From positions 4,092,001 through 4,156,000 of the forward strand of contig NZ_CP011072.1 in the NCBI RefSeq assembly GCF_001190925.1: a stretch of 64,000 bases of DNA. The letters run 5' to 3'. The notes beneath the pieces are model-generated. The model ran no database searches. It was not told where the DNA came from and saw only the letters and a program-made list of their open reading frames with translations. The DNA is from Azoarcus sp. CIB (GTDB taxonomy: Bacteria; Pseudomonadota; Gammaproteobacteria; Burkholderiales; Rhodocyclaceae). A program made the position numbers and the translations under genes. Numbering within the stretch: the first letter of the stretch is position 1; each line of letters starts with the position of its first letter. This document shows, piece by piece, positions 10,601-18,304 of the stretch.

Positions 10601-10849
10601 ATGATGCGCCACGGACGATGGAAACTCGTCTATCAGCCTCTCGAACGCGGCATGCGGCTGGCGCTGTTCGACGTGGAGACCGACCCGGGCTGCACACACG
10701 ACATCTCTGCGGTAAACCCCGAGCAGGTGGAACTGCTGTGGCACGAATTGCGCAACTGGATCGAGCGCGACCCGGTCGCACGCCGCCATTTGCGGACGTA
10801 CCACAGCACGCCCGCGGCTACTCCGGCTTCTTCTCCTGCGTTGACTTGA
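7667..10849 (+). CDS. glycosyltransferase 2 / membrane / alkaline-phosphatase-superfamily fusion
   Basis: The product is a 1060-residue three-part protein. Residues about 12-290 form a GT2 domain (LTVLICTHNRV, FVDDDHR). Residues about 325-543 hold roughly six hydrophobic segments. Residues about 553-1040 are a sulfatase/phosphotransferase-type domain with GSDTLRADR (metal-binding Asp about 564) and YSDHGMEFFEHDTWG (Asp840/His841). The nucleophile position reads R-T-A-P-S-L, with Thr604 where sulfatases have Cys/Ser-x-Pro-Ser-Arg. The formylglycine Cys and following Arg are absent, so a Thr-nucleophile phosphotransferase like LtaS or EptA is more likely than a sulfatase. The start at 7667 is set by ATGA overlap with the previous gene. 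The end converges over 32 bp with the TPR gene. I infer that it adds and then modifies a sugar at the membrane. Confidence 0.82.
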   Translation: MTNTGAATTAGMSLTVLICTHNRVELLERVIASLNAAHRPPDTEVRLLVVANACTDGTHDLISNYRIGDDRLPLDWIAEPTPGKSHALNRALPQVSGRVVAFVDDDHRVDSDYLVEIANAVRTWPEAGLICGRILPDWDGTEPEWVHDDGPYRIYPLPVPRYDQGDTPMQVDLDGAIPGGGNLVAHTDVIRATGPFLTELGPTGHDLGGAEDLEWIRRALRGGATLRYAPAIVQYHYVDGERLTLSYLMRKGFHRSKSVMRFRRTESGVPLYMWRKVAGYASGCALALNAQARRFYLVRIASAFGEVSGMREAARHRRRRARLPWLPVQTSLALAGLLGITGFVLAASLAWHRAMDALLPAALVAVALALSLVAKSVVDFSQTGPQLREEIVKRYRAYFPFAMARLGLWTFAVGLFCALPGAVVATASADAQGMPYAPWRAGLGALLTLALASGYLTCRTLVQNPGLIVASWQYRTDRLHRLWRLLSADGLRRAASLGAIGVAGLAAALVLALAVTGHGESAAALTSLAIGYWGVFVFALWEPEGNTPVKHQRTRPNLLLIGSDTLRADRVGALRNGQSLTPHIDALAKRGTRFDTCYVPCARTAPSLISLLTGTWPHTHGIRDNFVADDETQLEIQALPMILRALGYRTAAVSDWCGADLGKFSLGFDVLDLPEDQWNLKYLIRQGPKDIRLFLSVFLHNRIGRLLVPEIHYLGGTPQTTQLGQRTRRLISRLASTAEPFMLNVFYSTTHPPFASEYPFYLRHADPDYAGASKFAMARLTDPFEIIRRQGEPREEFDLDQILALYDGCVSQFDDEVGKIMSHLESSGLADNTIVVLYSDHGMEFFEHDTWGQGNSAVGDFSARVPLVIADPRKKRHPRVDQVVRSIDLLPTLLDLLEAPSVKCDGVSLAGAMDDPQLDLGLKAFNETGIWIAHVPGLPPDHLSYPDLLELLDIPNETSGSLSIRQEYKDRVIIAKDRMMRHGRWKLVYQPLERGMRLALFDVETDPGCTHDISAVNPEQVELLWHELRNWIERDPVARRHLRTYHSTPAATPASSPALT

Positions 10850-11657
10850 AGGACTCGACCCAGCGGCGATGGATCTCCTCCGGCGGGCAAAAACGACAGG
10901 AGCGACCTGCGCTCGCTGCATCCGGCGGCCCTGCCTGTTCTTCTTCGGACGACTTACCCTGCCGTTCTGGAGCTGCATCGACCTGAATGACCGGATCGAC
11001 GGGCGGCAACCCTTGAGGCTCCGGCACGTCCGGTTCCACGGCCTTCTTTTCCGGTGCAGGCTCAACGCGCGCAATCGGCTCGGGGAAGGGCTTCTTTCCA
11101 CCGAGTTCAAGATAACGCTTCTGCAACAGCGCGGCGTCGGGGTTGTGCTGCAGCCCGCGTGCAATGGTCTCGCGGGCCTCCGCCTTCTTGCCGCGGTCCT
11201 CCTGAAGCAGAGAAAGTTCGACGAAGGCGTTGACCTCCGTTGGATCGATCTCGATCGCGGTGGAGAACTCCTGCGCGGCCAATGTCCTGTCGCCCATGAG
11301 CTTCAACGCCCTGCCCTTGTCGACATGGACCTTCGGCCGCATGCTGAATGCTCTTGTCGTATGTTTCAGAACATAGTCGCAACCACCGATCGCGCTCTCG
11401 AGGTTGTACCTGAACTCCGCCTTGTCACCCATGGTGCGAATCGCGCGATAGCGGAATCGAATGCAGTCGCAGTAGTGGTGCATGTGCTGCCAATCGCGTC
11501 GATTACCCACGTCTTTGGCTCCGGCCCCATACACGTAGGTGGAACAGAGCGCTTCTTCCTGCGGAGTTCTGGCGAACGACTCTACAGCCCCTGCCGGAGC
11601 GCCATATGCCGAGACCGCGAGCGCCAGCAGTACCCCAAGCTTCCTTCCGTCCTGCAT
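10818..11657 (-). CDS. secreted tetratricopeptide-repeat protein
   Basis: The 279-residue product has an N-terminal signal peptide (MQDGRKLGVLLALAVSAYG, cleavage near 24). It then has a Cys-containing N-terminal domain (CSTYVYGAG, HHYCDCIRFRY), one or two TPR-like helical pairs around residues 110-190, and a Pro/Glu/Lys-rich disordered C-terminus. It is probably a periplasmic scaffold for polysaccharide assembly. The start at 11657 has GGAGGAG about 9 bp upstream and creates the signal peptide, whereas the longer frame upstream does not. Its 3' end overlaps the convergent fusion gene by 32 bp. Confidence 0.72.
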   Translation of the reverse strand: MQDGRKLGVLLALAVSAYGAPAGAVESFARTPQEEALCSTYVYGAGAKDVGNRRDWQHMHHYCDCIRFRYRAIRTMGDKAEFRYNLESAIGGCDYVLKHTTRAFSMRPKVHVDKGRALKLMGDRTLAAQEFSTAIEIDPTEVNAFVELSLLQEDRGKKAEARETIARGLQHNPDAALLQKRYLELGGKKPFPEPIARVEPAPEKKAVEPDVPEPQGLPPVDPVIQVDAAPERQGKSSEEEQAGPPDAASAGRSCRFCPPEEIHRRWVESFKSTQEKKPE

Positions 11658-11695
11658 CGTCGTCAGCTCCTCCAAAGTCCTGCACCCCGCCGGCC

Positions 11696-12847
11696 CTACA
11701 GGGCGGTCCGGGTCCGGATCGCCACCGCGTCCCAGCCAAACTCCCCGCGCGCGCGCTGCATCGCCTGGCGCGCCAGCGCGTCGAGTTGCGCCCCATCCTC
11801 GAGCAGGCGACGGATCGCCTCCGCGACGGCAGGCTGATCGTCTCCGTCGGCCCGGACTCCGGTTACGCCGTCGAGTACGGCGGATCCGGTACCACCGGCC
11901 TTGCCCGCGATCGAGGCCTTGCCGCAGGCAGCCGCCTCGAGAAAAACGAGCCCGAAGCCCTCCGTATCGCCAGCGATATCGCGATTGACGAGCAAGAACA
12001 GGTCGCACGCGTTGTACCAGCGCGGCAGATCGTCCATTGCCACGTGCCCCAGCAGGTGGACACGCTCCTGCACGCCGGCATCACGTGCCACGCTCTCAAG
12101 ATACGCGCGATCCTCACCGATGCCCACGATCGCGTAATGCACGTCATGCCCTGCTGCGCGCAGGGCCGGCAGGCAGCGGATCACCGTATCGAAACCCTTG
12201 CGCCGGCTTAGCCGTCCCACCGACAGGAGCAGGCGCGCGCCGCGCGGCAGCCCGATGCTGTCGCGGAGATCCTGGAACGGGAGGCCGGGGCGGAACCTCT
12301 GAATATCGACCCCGGGGTTGATGATGACGATCCGCTCGCGGGAGACCCCCATCCCGGCGAGCACCTCGCAGGTGAAGTCGCTGTTGGCGACAACGTGATC
12401 GGCGTGTCGCAGGACGAAGCACATCACCCTGAACTTGTTCCCGCGCCCCCAGCCGGTCAGTTCCTCACCATGTGCGTACACGACCACCGGCCGCCCCGCA
12501 AGGCGCGCGACGACCAAGGCGACGAGCCCTTCCGGCAGCGCGCGACCGGCGTGGACCGCATCGAAGCGCTGACGCAAGGCCAGCGCGAGAGACTTTGCGA
12601 AGAGCTTGAGGTACATGCCGAGCGATTCGGGTCGCAGCCAGCGCACGCGGCGCAGGCCGACGCGGTGGACGGCATTGGGGTGATCGGCATCATGAGCGGC
12701 ATCGCCTGGCACTGCGGCAGTGACGATGGCAATCTCCTTCCCCCCCAGACGCCGGTAGACTTCGTCGAACCACACAGCGGTTCCGCCCTTGGTCGGCAGG
12801 AACAGTTCGGTAATGACGAGATAGCCCTGCTTCATCGGTCGTCGCAT
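11696..12847 (-). CDS. glycosyltransferase family 4
   Basis: The product is a GT-B enzyme of about 383 residues with the N-terminal loop FLPTKGGTAVWF, VYAHGEELTGWGRG in the acceptor domain, and LLLSVGRLSRRKGFD plus DTEGFGLVFLEAAACG (EX7E) in the donor-binding domain. The start is uncertain: ATG at 12847 or 12835 both fit, and neither has a strong ribosome binding site. It follows the deacetylase-like gene by about 22 bp and is separated from the TPR gene by 38 bp. Confidence 0.85.
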   Translation of the reverse strand: MRRPMKQGYLVITELFLPTKGGTAVWFDEVYRRLGGKEIAIVTAAVPGDAAHDADHPNAVHRVGLRRVRWLRPESLGMYLKLFAKSLALALRQRFDAVHAGRALPEGLVALVVARLAGRPVVVYAHGEELTGWGRGNKFRVMCFVLRHADHVVANSDFTCEVLAGMGVSRERIVIINPGVDIQRFRPGLPFQDLRDSIGLPRGARLLLSVGRLSRRKGFDTVIRCLPALRAAGHDVHYAIVGIGEDRAYLESVARDAGVQERVHLLGHVAMDDLPRWYNACDLFLLVNRDIAGDTEGFGLVFLEAAACGKASIAGKAGGTGSAVLDGVTGVRADGDDQPAVAEAIRRLLEDGAQLDALARQAMQRARGEFGWDAVAIRTRTAL

Positions 12848-12869
12848 CCATCCAGAATCCCGAAGGAGT

Positions 12870-14141
12870 CTAGCAACCGGCAGCACCCGGCGAGCGTCGG
12901 AATGTCACGTCGCCGAACAAATATCGAGCGGCTCGCAGGACCGCCCCGAGACCGCTGAATTTGAGCAGCCGAGCGGCCTCGGGGTCGCGCTCCAGTCGCG
13001 CGCACCAAACGGCGAGACGCTGCCGCAACGCCAGCACGCGCAGGGAGGAACCGGGATCGCGCAGCGCCCCGGCGAGTTCCGCCGTGCTCATGAACCGCAG
13101 GTCGGGATGGCGCGCCAGCGCCCCGCGCAGGGCACGCTCCAGCTCCGCGATGGCCGCATCGCGCACCTGGACCGGTCCGACAAAATTCGAGCGGTGAGTC
13201 TCCAGCAGGACGGGCCGCCCTTGGGCGACCTTTTCCGCAAGAGCTTCCCACACGCGCTCCGCGCGATGGCCGCGCAGCGGCTCGAAATACACGTCGCGCA
13301 CGACGTAGCAGACGTCGCCGCAACCGCGCTCACCGTTACGCATGCGCCGTGTCGCCCCAACAAGCTGCCCAGCCGCATCCCGCCCTTCATAGCGGCGGCC
13401 CGGTGTCACGACACAGCGCACTCCGCTCGCCGCCCAGGCCTGCTCGACGCGGTCGTCCCAGACGAAGGTGTTGGGCACCGCTACGTCCGGCGCATCGCCG
13501 AACACCTGCCGCAAGAGGTCGGCCTCCTCGCGCACCGCGCACTCGACTTCTGCAGTGGCAAGGGGCGAACTCGGCAGTTGTGCGCAATCGGCCCAGCGGC
13601 TCTGCAGGTAAGCAGGAAGATCCTCGGTGCGCACATCGGAGGTATGCAGCCAGCGCCGCAACGCATCGGCTTCGGCAGGACTTCCGCTGGAGGAGCCTCC
13701 TCGAAGCCGGGCGAGCAGGGACGCAGGCCAGAAATGTTCCAGCCCGTGCCGCTGCAGCGCGAACACACCGCTACTGCAACCGGCGCGTATCGCCATGACG
13801 ATCGGCGCAAAGTCGGGTTCAGCGAGCGTACGACGGACATACCGCGCCCCCGCCGACGCATCGATCGCGGCACCGTGCGGGACGCCGCTCACGACGCCGA
13901 GGGTCATCACCGCAGGATGCCCGCCGGCGTCGCGAACCACCTCCAGAGTATCCAAAAGGACGCCCAAGGCCGTGGCATCCTCCGGTGGCCCCGGCCCCCA
14001 ATCGTCGCTTTCGATGATCAGCACCGGACACGCCAGCACCGGCTCACGCCATGCCGCAGCAAGCGCCCGCCCGTGCAATGCGATCAGCAAGCCCACCGCG
14101 GCGCCGAACCAGCCAATGATCAGGGTGAACAGTGTTTCCAT
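12870..14141 (-). CDS. membrane-anchored protein, polysaccharide-deacetylase-like fold
   Basis: The product has 423 residues. An N-terminal hydrophobic segment (about 4-25) is followed by VLIIESDDWGPGPPED, in which the DD pair sits on the first strand of a TIM-barrel-like domain, as in NodB-type deacetylases. The C-terminal PVLLETHRSNF and FMSTAEL segments also resemble the last strands of that fold. The classical TFDDG and HxxxH motifs are not present as such, so substrate and activity are unknown. It lies between a GtrII-like gene and a GT4 gene on the same strand, so a role in surface glycan modification is inferred. Confidence 0.6.
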   Translation of the reverse strand: METLFTLIIGWFGAAVGLLIALHGRALAAAWREPVLACPVLIIESDDWGPGPPEDATALGVLLDTLEVVRDAGGHPAVMTLGVVSGVPHGAAIDASAGARYVRRTLAEPDFAPIVMAIRAGCSSGVFALQRHGLEHFWPASLLARLRGGSSSGSPAEADALRRWLHTSDVRTEDLPAYLQSRWADCAQLPSSPLATAEVECAVREEADLLRQVFGDAPDVAVPNTFVWDDRVEQAWAASGVRCVVTPGRRYEGRDAAGQLVGATRRMRNGERGCGDVCYVVRDVYFEPLRGHRAERVWEALAEKVAQGRPVLLETHRSNFVGPVQVRDAAIAELERALRGALARHPDLRFMSTAELAGALRDPGSSLRVLALRQRLAVWCARLERDPEAARLLKFSGLGAVLRAARYLFGDVTFRRSPGAAGC

Positions 14142-14157
14142 TCAGGGTGACATTTCT

Positions 14158-15678
14158 TCATTTTCCAGGCGGCGCCTTCGCAAGGACGACGATCCCGACA
14201 CCGTCCACCACTCCTATGCTTTCCGAATGAGGCCATGCCGGACGAGTTGCCGCGAACGCTAGGGCTTGCGCACTCCCGTCCGCCTCGTGGATCACATCGA
14301 CTTCGGTTCGCAGGAGTTTCGCCACGGCCCAGAAATGCTCGGCATCGATGAAATCCGTGGCCACACCGGTGGCACGCTTGAACGGATAGTAACCGGGCAT
14401 CGAATAGTTTCCGATCACCAGAATGCGCCGTCCGTCCCATCCGCTACTCGGCAGAGACCCGAGACGTGACAGGATCTGGGAGGTAGTCGAGAAGTGCGCG
14501 ACCATGTTCAGATAATTGATACTTGATATCCAGTTGGCCTGGGCAATGAAACCCAGGAGCAGCAGCACCGCAATACAGGTGGTGATATTGCTCAGAGCCG
14601 CTTTCCGGAAGCGATAAATCACGGCCAATGCGCCCGCGGCAAGAACCGCATACGCGGTGAGAGTGAGGTTGTGGTAATGCCCGGACGGATGGATGACTTG
14701 AAGCACGCGTGGCGCGAGAAAGGCCATCACGATCATCGCCGTTGCCAGCAGCTTATTGGCGATGCCCTTGGGTAACCAGACACCGAGCAGCACGCCGACA
14801 ATCAGCAAACCGAGCTGAAGATCCTTCAAGTTGGCGGGAAAATAGTTCTCGGGCCAGACAAGGGAGGCCCGCGTTCCGTCCAGAACCGCCCTCAGCGTCA
14901 GAAGCCGGTCCGTACCCAGTTGCAGATCAAACGCCTTATCCGCCCCCTGATAGGTGGACAAGGGCAGTCCCAGCGCCTTGACTGCAAGATAGTAGAGGGC
15001 TCCGCCGATGCCGATCGCCGCGAGCGTCGCAACCACAGGCAGGATCACAGATCGGCGACCGGAGGCATCCCCTGCCGCAGGGAAGGCGAGTTGCAGGACG
15101 ATCCAGACCCCGAGGATCGTCAGGGCGTTCGCGATCACGCTCTGATAGATCGAAAAGGCCGCAAAAAGTAGCAGGCTCGCGAGCAGTACCCGCAGAAGCG
15201 ATGGCCTGATCGCGATCAGCATGGCCAGGGCGCTCAGCGCATGTGCGAGCGGATACAGAGCCATCGAGCTGTTGTACTGATAGGTCTGCCCGACGTAGGG
15301 ATAAACGCAGACGATGGCCCCTGCCAGCGCAATCTCCAGTGTCCGCTGCAGACCCCAAATGTGGCACACGATCATGCCGTAGACGGCCATCAGCACGATC
15401 CCCTGCACCATCTGGACGAGCGGGATGATGCGGGCACCTTGCATGTAGTAGTTCAGCCACCCGAACCCGAAGCGGCCGACGTTGTGCTGCAGGTTGTCGC
15501 GCTGAACAAAGATCTGCAACACGTCGTCGTGGTGCAGGATGAGATTGGACATCTCGAATCCGAATGCGAGCACGCTGACCAGGATGCAGAACTGGAACGC
15601 CTTCCTGAATGGAGCGGGAAGGGATTCCCATCTCTCCACGACAATGCGGTCGATGGGCTCGGTCAGAAGACTTTTCAA
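14158..15678 (-). CDS. GtrII-like polytopic membrane glucosyltransferase
   Basis: The product is a 506-residue protein with about ten hydrophobic segments. LILHHDDVLQ after the first membrane segment matches the acidic loop expected in GtrII/O-antigen glucosyltransferases, which use a polyprenyl-phosphate sugar at the periplasmic face. No ATG is near the start. The reading frame opens with TTG at 15678, about 9 bp after a GAGGA ribosome binding site, and I take that as the start. No gtrA or gtrB flippase/primer genes accompany it here. The 69 bp between it and the MBOAT gene shows nothing recognisable. Confidence 0.72.
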   Translation of the reverse strand: MKSLLTEPIDRIVVERWESLPAPFRKAFQFCILVSVLAFGFEMSNLILHHDDVLQIFVQRDNLQHNVGRFGFGWLNYYMQGARIIPLVQMVQGIVLMAVYGMIVCHIWGLQRTLEIALAGAIVCVYPYVGQTYQYNSSMALYPLAHALSALAMLIAIRPSLLRVLLASLLLFAAFSIYQSVIANALTILGVWIVLQLAFPAAGDASGRRSVILPVVATLAAIGIGGALYYLAVKALGLPLSTYQGADKAFDLQLGTDRLLTLRAVLDGTRASLVWPENYFPANLKDLQLGLLIVGVLLGVWLPKGIANKLLATAMIVMAFLAPRVLQVIHPSGHYHNLTLTAYAVLAAGALAVIYRFRKAALSNITTCIAVLLLLGFIAQANWISSINYLNMVAHFSTTSQILSRLGSLPSSGWDGRRILVIGNYSMPGYYPFKRATGVATDFIDAEHFWAVAKLLRTEVDVIHEADGSAQALAFAATRPAWPHSESIGVVDGVGIVVLAKAPPGK

Positions 15679-15747
15679 ATGCAGGGTCCTCGGGAGAATG
15701 GCCCGGCAGACAGCGGAAACAGCAAGCTTCTGCCAGCCGAGAATCCG

Positions 15748-17184
15748 TCAAAAATCAAAGTAGATGAACTTCTGGGTCGGACCGCCGAAGACGACGATCG
15801 CGAGTACCAGAGACGCATAGGCAACGCCACGCAGCGGGAACGGCACCCGCCACCACCAATCCACCCCACGACGTTCGAAAACCGCAACGATGCGCGGCTC
15901 GATCAGGACGAGCACGACCGTCACGAGCACGCCGACAATTTCATACAGGCGCACGGACAGGAGGGCGGACGGCTCGGCAAGCCCCAGCATCGCAGCGCAC
16001 ACGGTCCACGCGTCGGAGAAATTCGGCGCGCGGAAGAATACCCAGGTGAAATGGATCGCCACGAAGGTCAGCGGCCAGCCCAGCCACGACAGGGCGCGAT
16101 CGACCGATGCCCCTTCCGCGATACCCGCCACACGCAGCGCCGCATTGAGCAAACGGTGCCCGATCAGCAGGGTGCCGTGCAGGAATCCCCAGAACACGAA
16201 GGTCCAGTTCGCACCGTGCCACAAGCCGCCCAGCAGCATCGTGATCATCAGGTTGCGGTAGCTGGCAAAGCGCCCGCCGCGATTGCCGCCGATCGAAATG
16301 TAGAGGTAGTCGCGCAACCAGCGCGACAGCGACATGTGCCAGCGGTGCCAGAACTCGGTCGCGCTGCGTGCCATATAGGGAAAGCGGAAATTCAGCGGCA
16401 AGGTAACGCCGAACATGCAGGCGAGGCCGAGAGCCATTTCGCTGTAGCCGGAAAAGTCGAGGTAGATCTCCATGCCGAACCCCAGCGTGGCCAGCCAGGC
16501 CAGCAGGAAATCGAGTTTCGCCGGTTGTGCGAACAAGGCATCGACCAGCGGGGCCAGATTGTCGGCCAGAAGCGCCTTCTTGATCAGACCACCGGCAAAG
16601 ATGAAAGCGCCGATCTTGAGATTGCGCCAGCTCACCGGCTGCAGGTCTTCGAGCTGTGCCACGAGCTCATGGACACGCACGATGGGGCCGGCGATCAGCT
16701 GCGGGAAGAAGCTGACGAACAGGCACCAATGGCGGAAGCTGATGCGGCGCGTGCAGTCGCCCCGATAGACGTCGATCATCGCGCTCAGCATGTGGAAGGT
16801 GTAGAAGCTGATGCCGAGCGGCAGCACCCAGTCGATCCACGCCGGGCGCGCCACGGCCACCTCCGCCCCCGCAACACGCGCAAGCCACAATGCGGACTCG
16901 ATCAACAGCGCAAGGTATTTGAAGCAACCGAGCACCGTCAGATTGGCTGCGATCGCGGTGATCATCAGCGCACGCGAGCGCGTCGCCAGCATGCCCCGAT
17001 ACACGAACCAGTTTGCCGTCACCGACGCGCCGAGCAGGATCAGGTAGGCCGGCTTCCACGACGCGTAGAAGATCAGGCTCGCCATGAGCAGCACCGTGGC
17101 ACGCTGCGTCGGCGAGCGGGCGAGCAGGTACGTCGCCAAAACCGCTGCGAAGAACACGGCGAAGGACACACTGCTGAAGATCAT
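15748..17184 (-). CDS. MBOAT family O-acyltransferase (AlgI-like)
   Basis: The product is a 478-residue polytopic membrane protein with about eleven hydrophobic helices, starting MIFSSVSFAVFFAAVL as AlgI/DltB relatives do. GGLWHGANWTFVFWGFLHG contains the invariant MBOAT histidine. Members move acetyl groups across the membrane to decorate extracellular polysaccharides with the help of periplasmic partners. Its ATG overlaps the stop of the SGNH-like gene (17181-17184), a typical pairing, so acetylation of the exopolysaccharide is likely. Confidence 0.88.
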   Translation of the reverse strand: MIFSSVSFAVFFAAVLATYLLARSPTQRATVLLMASLIFYASWKPAYLILLGASVTANWFVYRGMLATRSRALMITAIAANLTVLGCFKYLALLIESALWLARVAGAEVAVARPAWIDWVLPLGISFYTFHMLSAMIDVYRGDCTRRISFRHWCLFVSFFPQLIAGPIVRVHELVAQLEDLQPVSWRNLKIGAFIFAGGLIKKALLADNLAPLVDALFAQPAKLDFLLAWLATLGFGMEIYLDFSGYSEMALGLACMFGVTLPLNFRFPYMARSATEFWHRWHMSLSRWLRDYLYISIGGNRGGRFASYRNLMITMLLGGLWHGANWTFVFWGFLHGTLLIGHRLLNAALRVAGIAEGASVDRALSWLGWPLTFVAIHFTWVFFRAPNFSDAWTVCAAMLGLAEPSALLSVRLYEIVGVLVTVVLVLIEPRIVAVFERRGVDWWWRVPFPLRGVAYASLVLAIVVFGGPTQKFIYFDF

Positions 17185-18200
17185 CGCGCACCCACCCTCA
17201 CGGGGCGAGCCCCGTCATCGGCCAGCGCCCGTCCGAGCATGGCGCTGAAGCGCTGGGCGCCTCGGTCGTTAAGGTGGCCGGCGTTTACGAATTCGGCGGG
17301 ATCACGGCGCTCGCCGGCGGCCAGTGCCAGCATGGGCACCTCGCGCGCGGCCAACTCGGAACGGATTTTCAGGTAGGGTGCTGCCGCCGGGTGCGCCTCG
17401 TCGAGGTAGAGCACCTGACGCGTCAGCAGCGGGGGAAACACCACGCTCGCCCTCACCCCGCGCTGACGGAGCAGATCCAGCATTGCCAGCAGGTCGGCCT
17501 CGGCGATGCGGTCGGGCGGCGCGGTGGAGCCCGCCTCCTGACGCATGACCTGTTCGGCATCCTGCGCCGCGGCGCCGAAACCCGGCCGATAGCCCTGTCG
17601 CCGCGCGGCCCCGCCGCCGACCGGCTCAACCGGCCCGAGCACGGCGCGAACCAGTTGCTCCAGTTTCGCAGGTTCGCGCAGTTGCTTGAGATTCCCCGCA
17701 TAGCCCCAGCCACGCAGGATGCTTCGCGCGAGATTCGCGTAGTCACCGTGCGCAAGCATGCGCTCGCGGTCGCCGAAGAACACGAGATAGCCCAGAGAGT
17801 CATCGGCCTGCACGAGCCCCTCGTCGAGTCCGATAACGACCTGCTCGATCGCGCCCGGCCTTAACAGGCGCGCGGAGTCCAGCCGGCGGACGATGCCGTA
17901 GAGAACGCTCGCATTGGCGCCGGGCAGGCCGAGATTGAAGCCCGACGGGCCGGACCGGCCACCGGCGTGCTCGACGACCGTCACGGGATCGAAGCCGTTG
18001 TCGACGCGGCTGTTTCCCAGCAGCAGCAGGCGTGGCGGATTGCCCTCGACATGCAGGAGTTTGTCCATCGCCCGCCCCGCCGCGAACACCGCGCGAAACC
18101 GATGCAGGACCGTGTCCGAATGCAGCAGGGCCTCGGCCCCCAGCAACAGCACAATCGCCACGGCAATCCCCGCGCCCGGACGCAGCCATGCCCACTTCAT
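17181..18200 (-). CDS. SGNH/AlgX-like periplasmic acetyltransferase partner of MBOAT protein
   Basis: The 339-residue product is anchored by an N-terminal hydrophobic helix (about 8-25). LLLLGNSRVDNGFDP is a block I of SGNH type, with Asn in place of Asp and Ser as the likely nucleophile. NAGHLNDRGAQRF near the C-terminus supplies the His of block V. The protein probably receives acetyl groups from the adjacent MBOAT protein and places them on the glycan in the periplasm. The start at 18200 is chosen because GAGGG precedes it and it yields the anchor. Upstream in-frame codons extend into unlikely sequence. Confidence 0.75.
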   Translation of the reverse strand: MKWAWLRPGAGIAVAIVLLLGAEALLHSDTVLHRFRAVFAAGRAMDKLLHVEGNPPRLLLLGNSRVDNGFDPVTVVEHAGGRSGPSGFNLGLPGANASVLYGIVRRLDSARLLRPGAIEQVVIGLDEGLVQADDSLGYLVFFGDRERMLAHGDYANLARSILRGWGYAGNLKQLREPAKLEQLVRAVLGPVEPVGGGAARRQGYRPGFGAAAQDAEQVMRQEAGSTAPPDRIAEADLLAMLDLLRQRGVRASVVFPPLLTRQVLYLDEAHPAAAPYLKIRSELAAREVPMLALAAGERRDPAEFVNAGHLNDRGAQRFSAMLGRALADDGARPVRVGAR

Positions 18201-18304
18201 CGCGCTGCCCTCGGACGTTTGCATGTGCAAGCGTGACCTCTGCGGCATTCCCGCCACACTGCATCGGCTACCATTGCCGCAGCCCCGATCAACCGGATGA
18301 CGGC

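Noticed and set aside
15241-17376. Long plus-strand frame opposite the GtrII-like and MBOAT genes.
   Set aside because: It overlaps two membrane-protein genes with convincing motifs and its own translation is polar and low in complexity.
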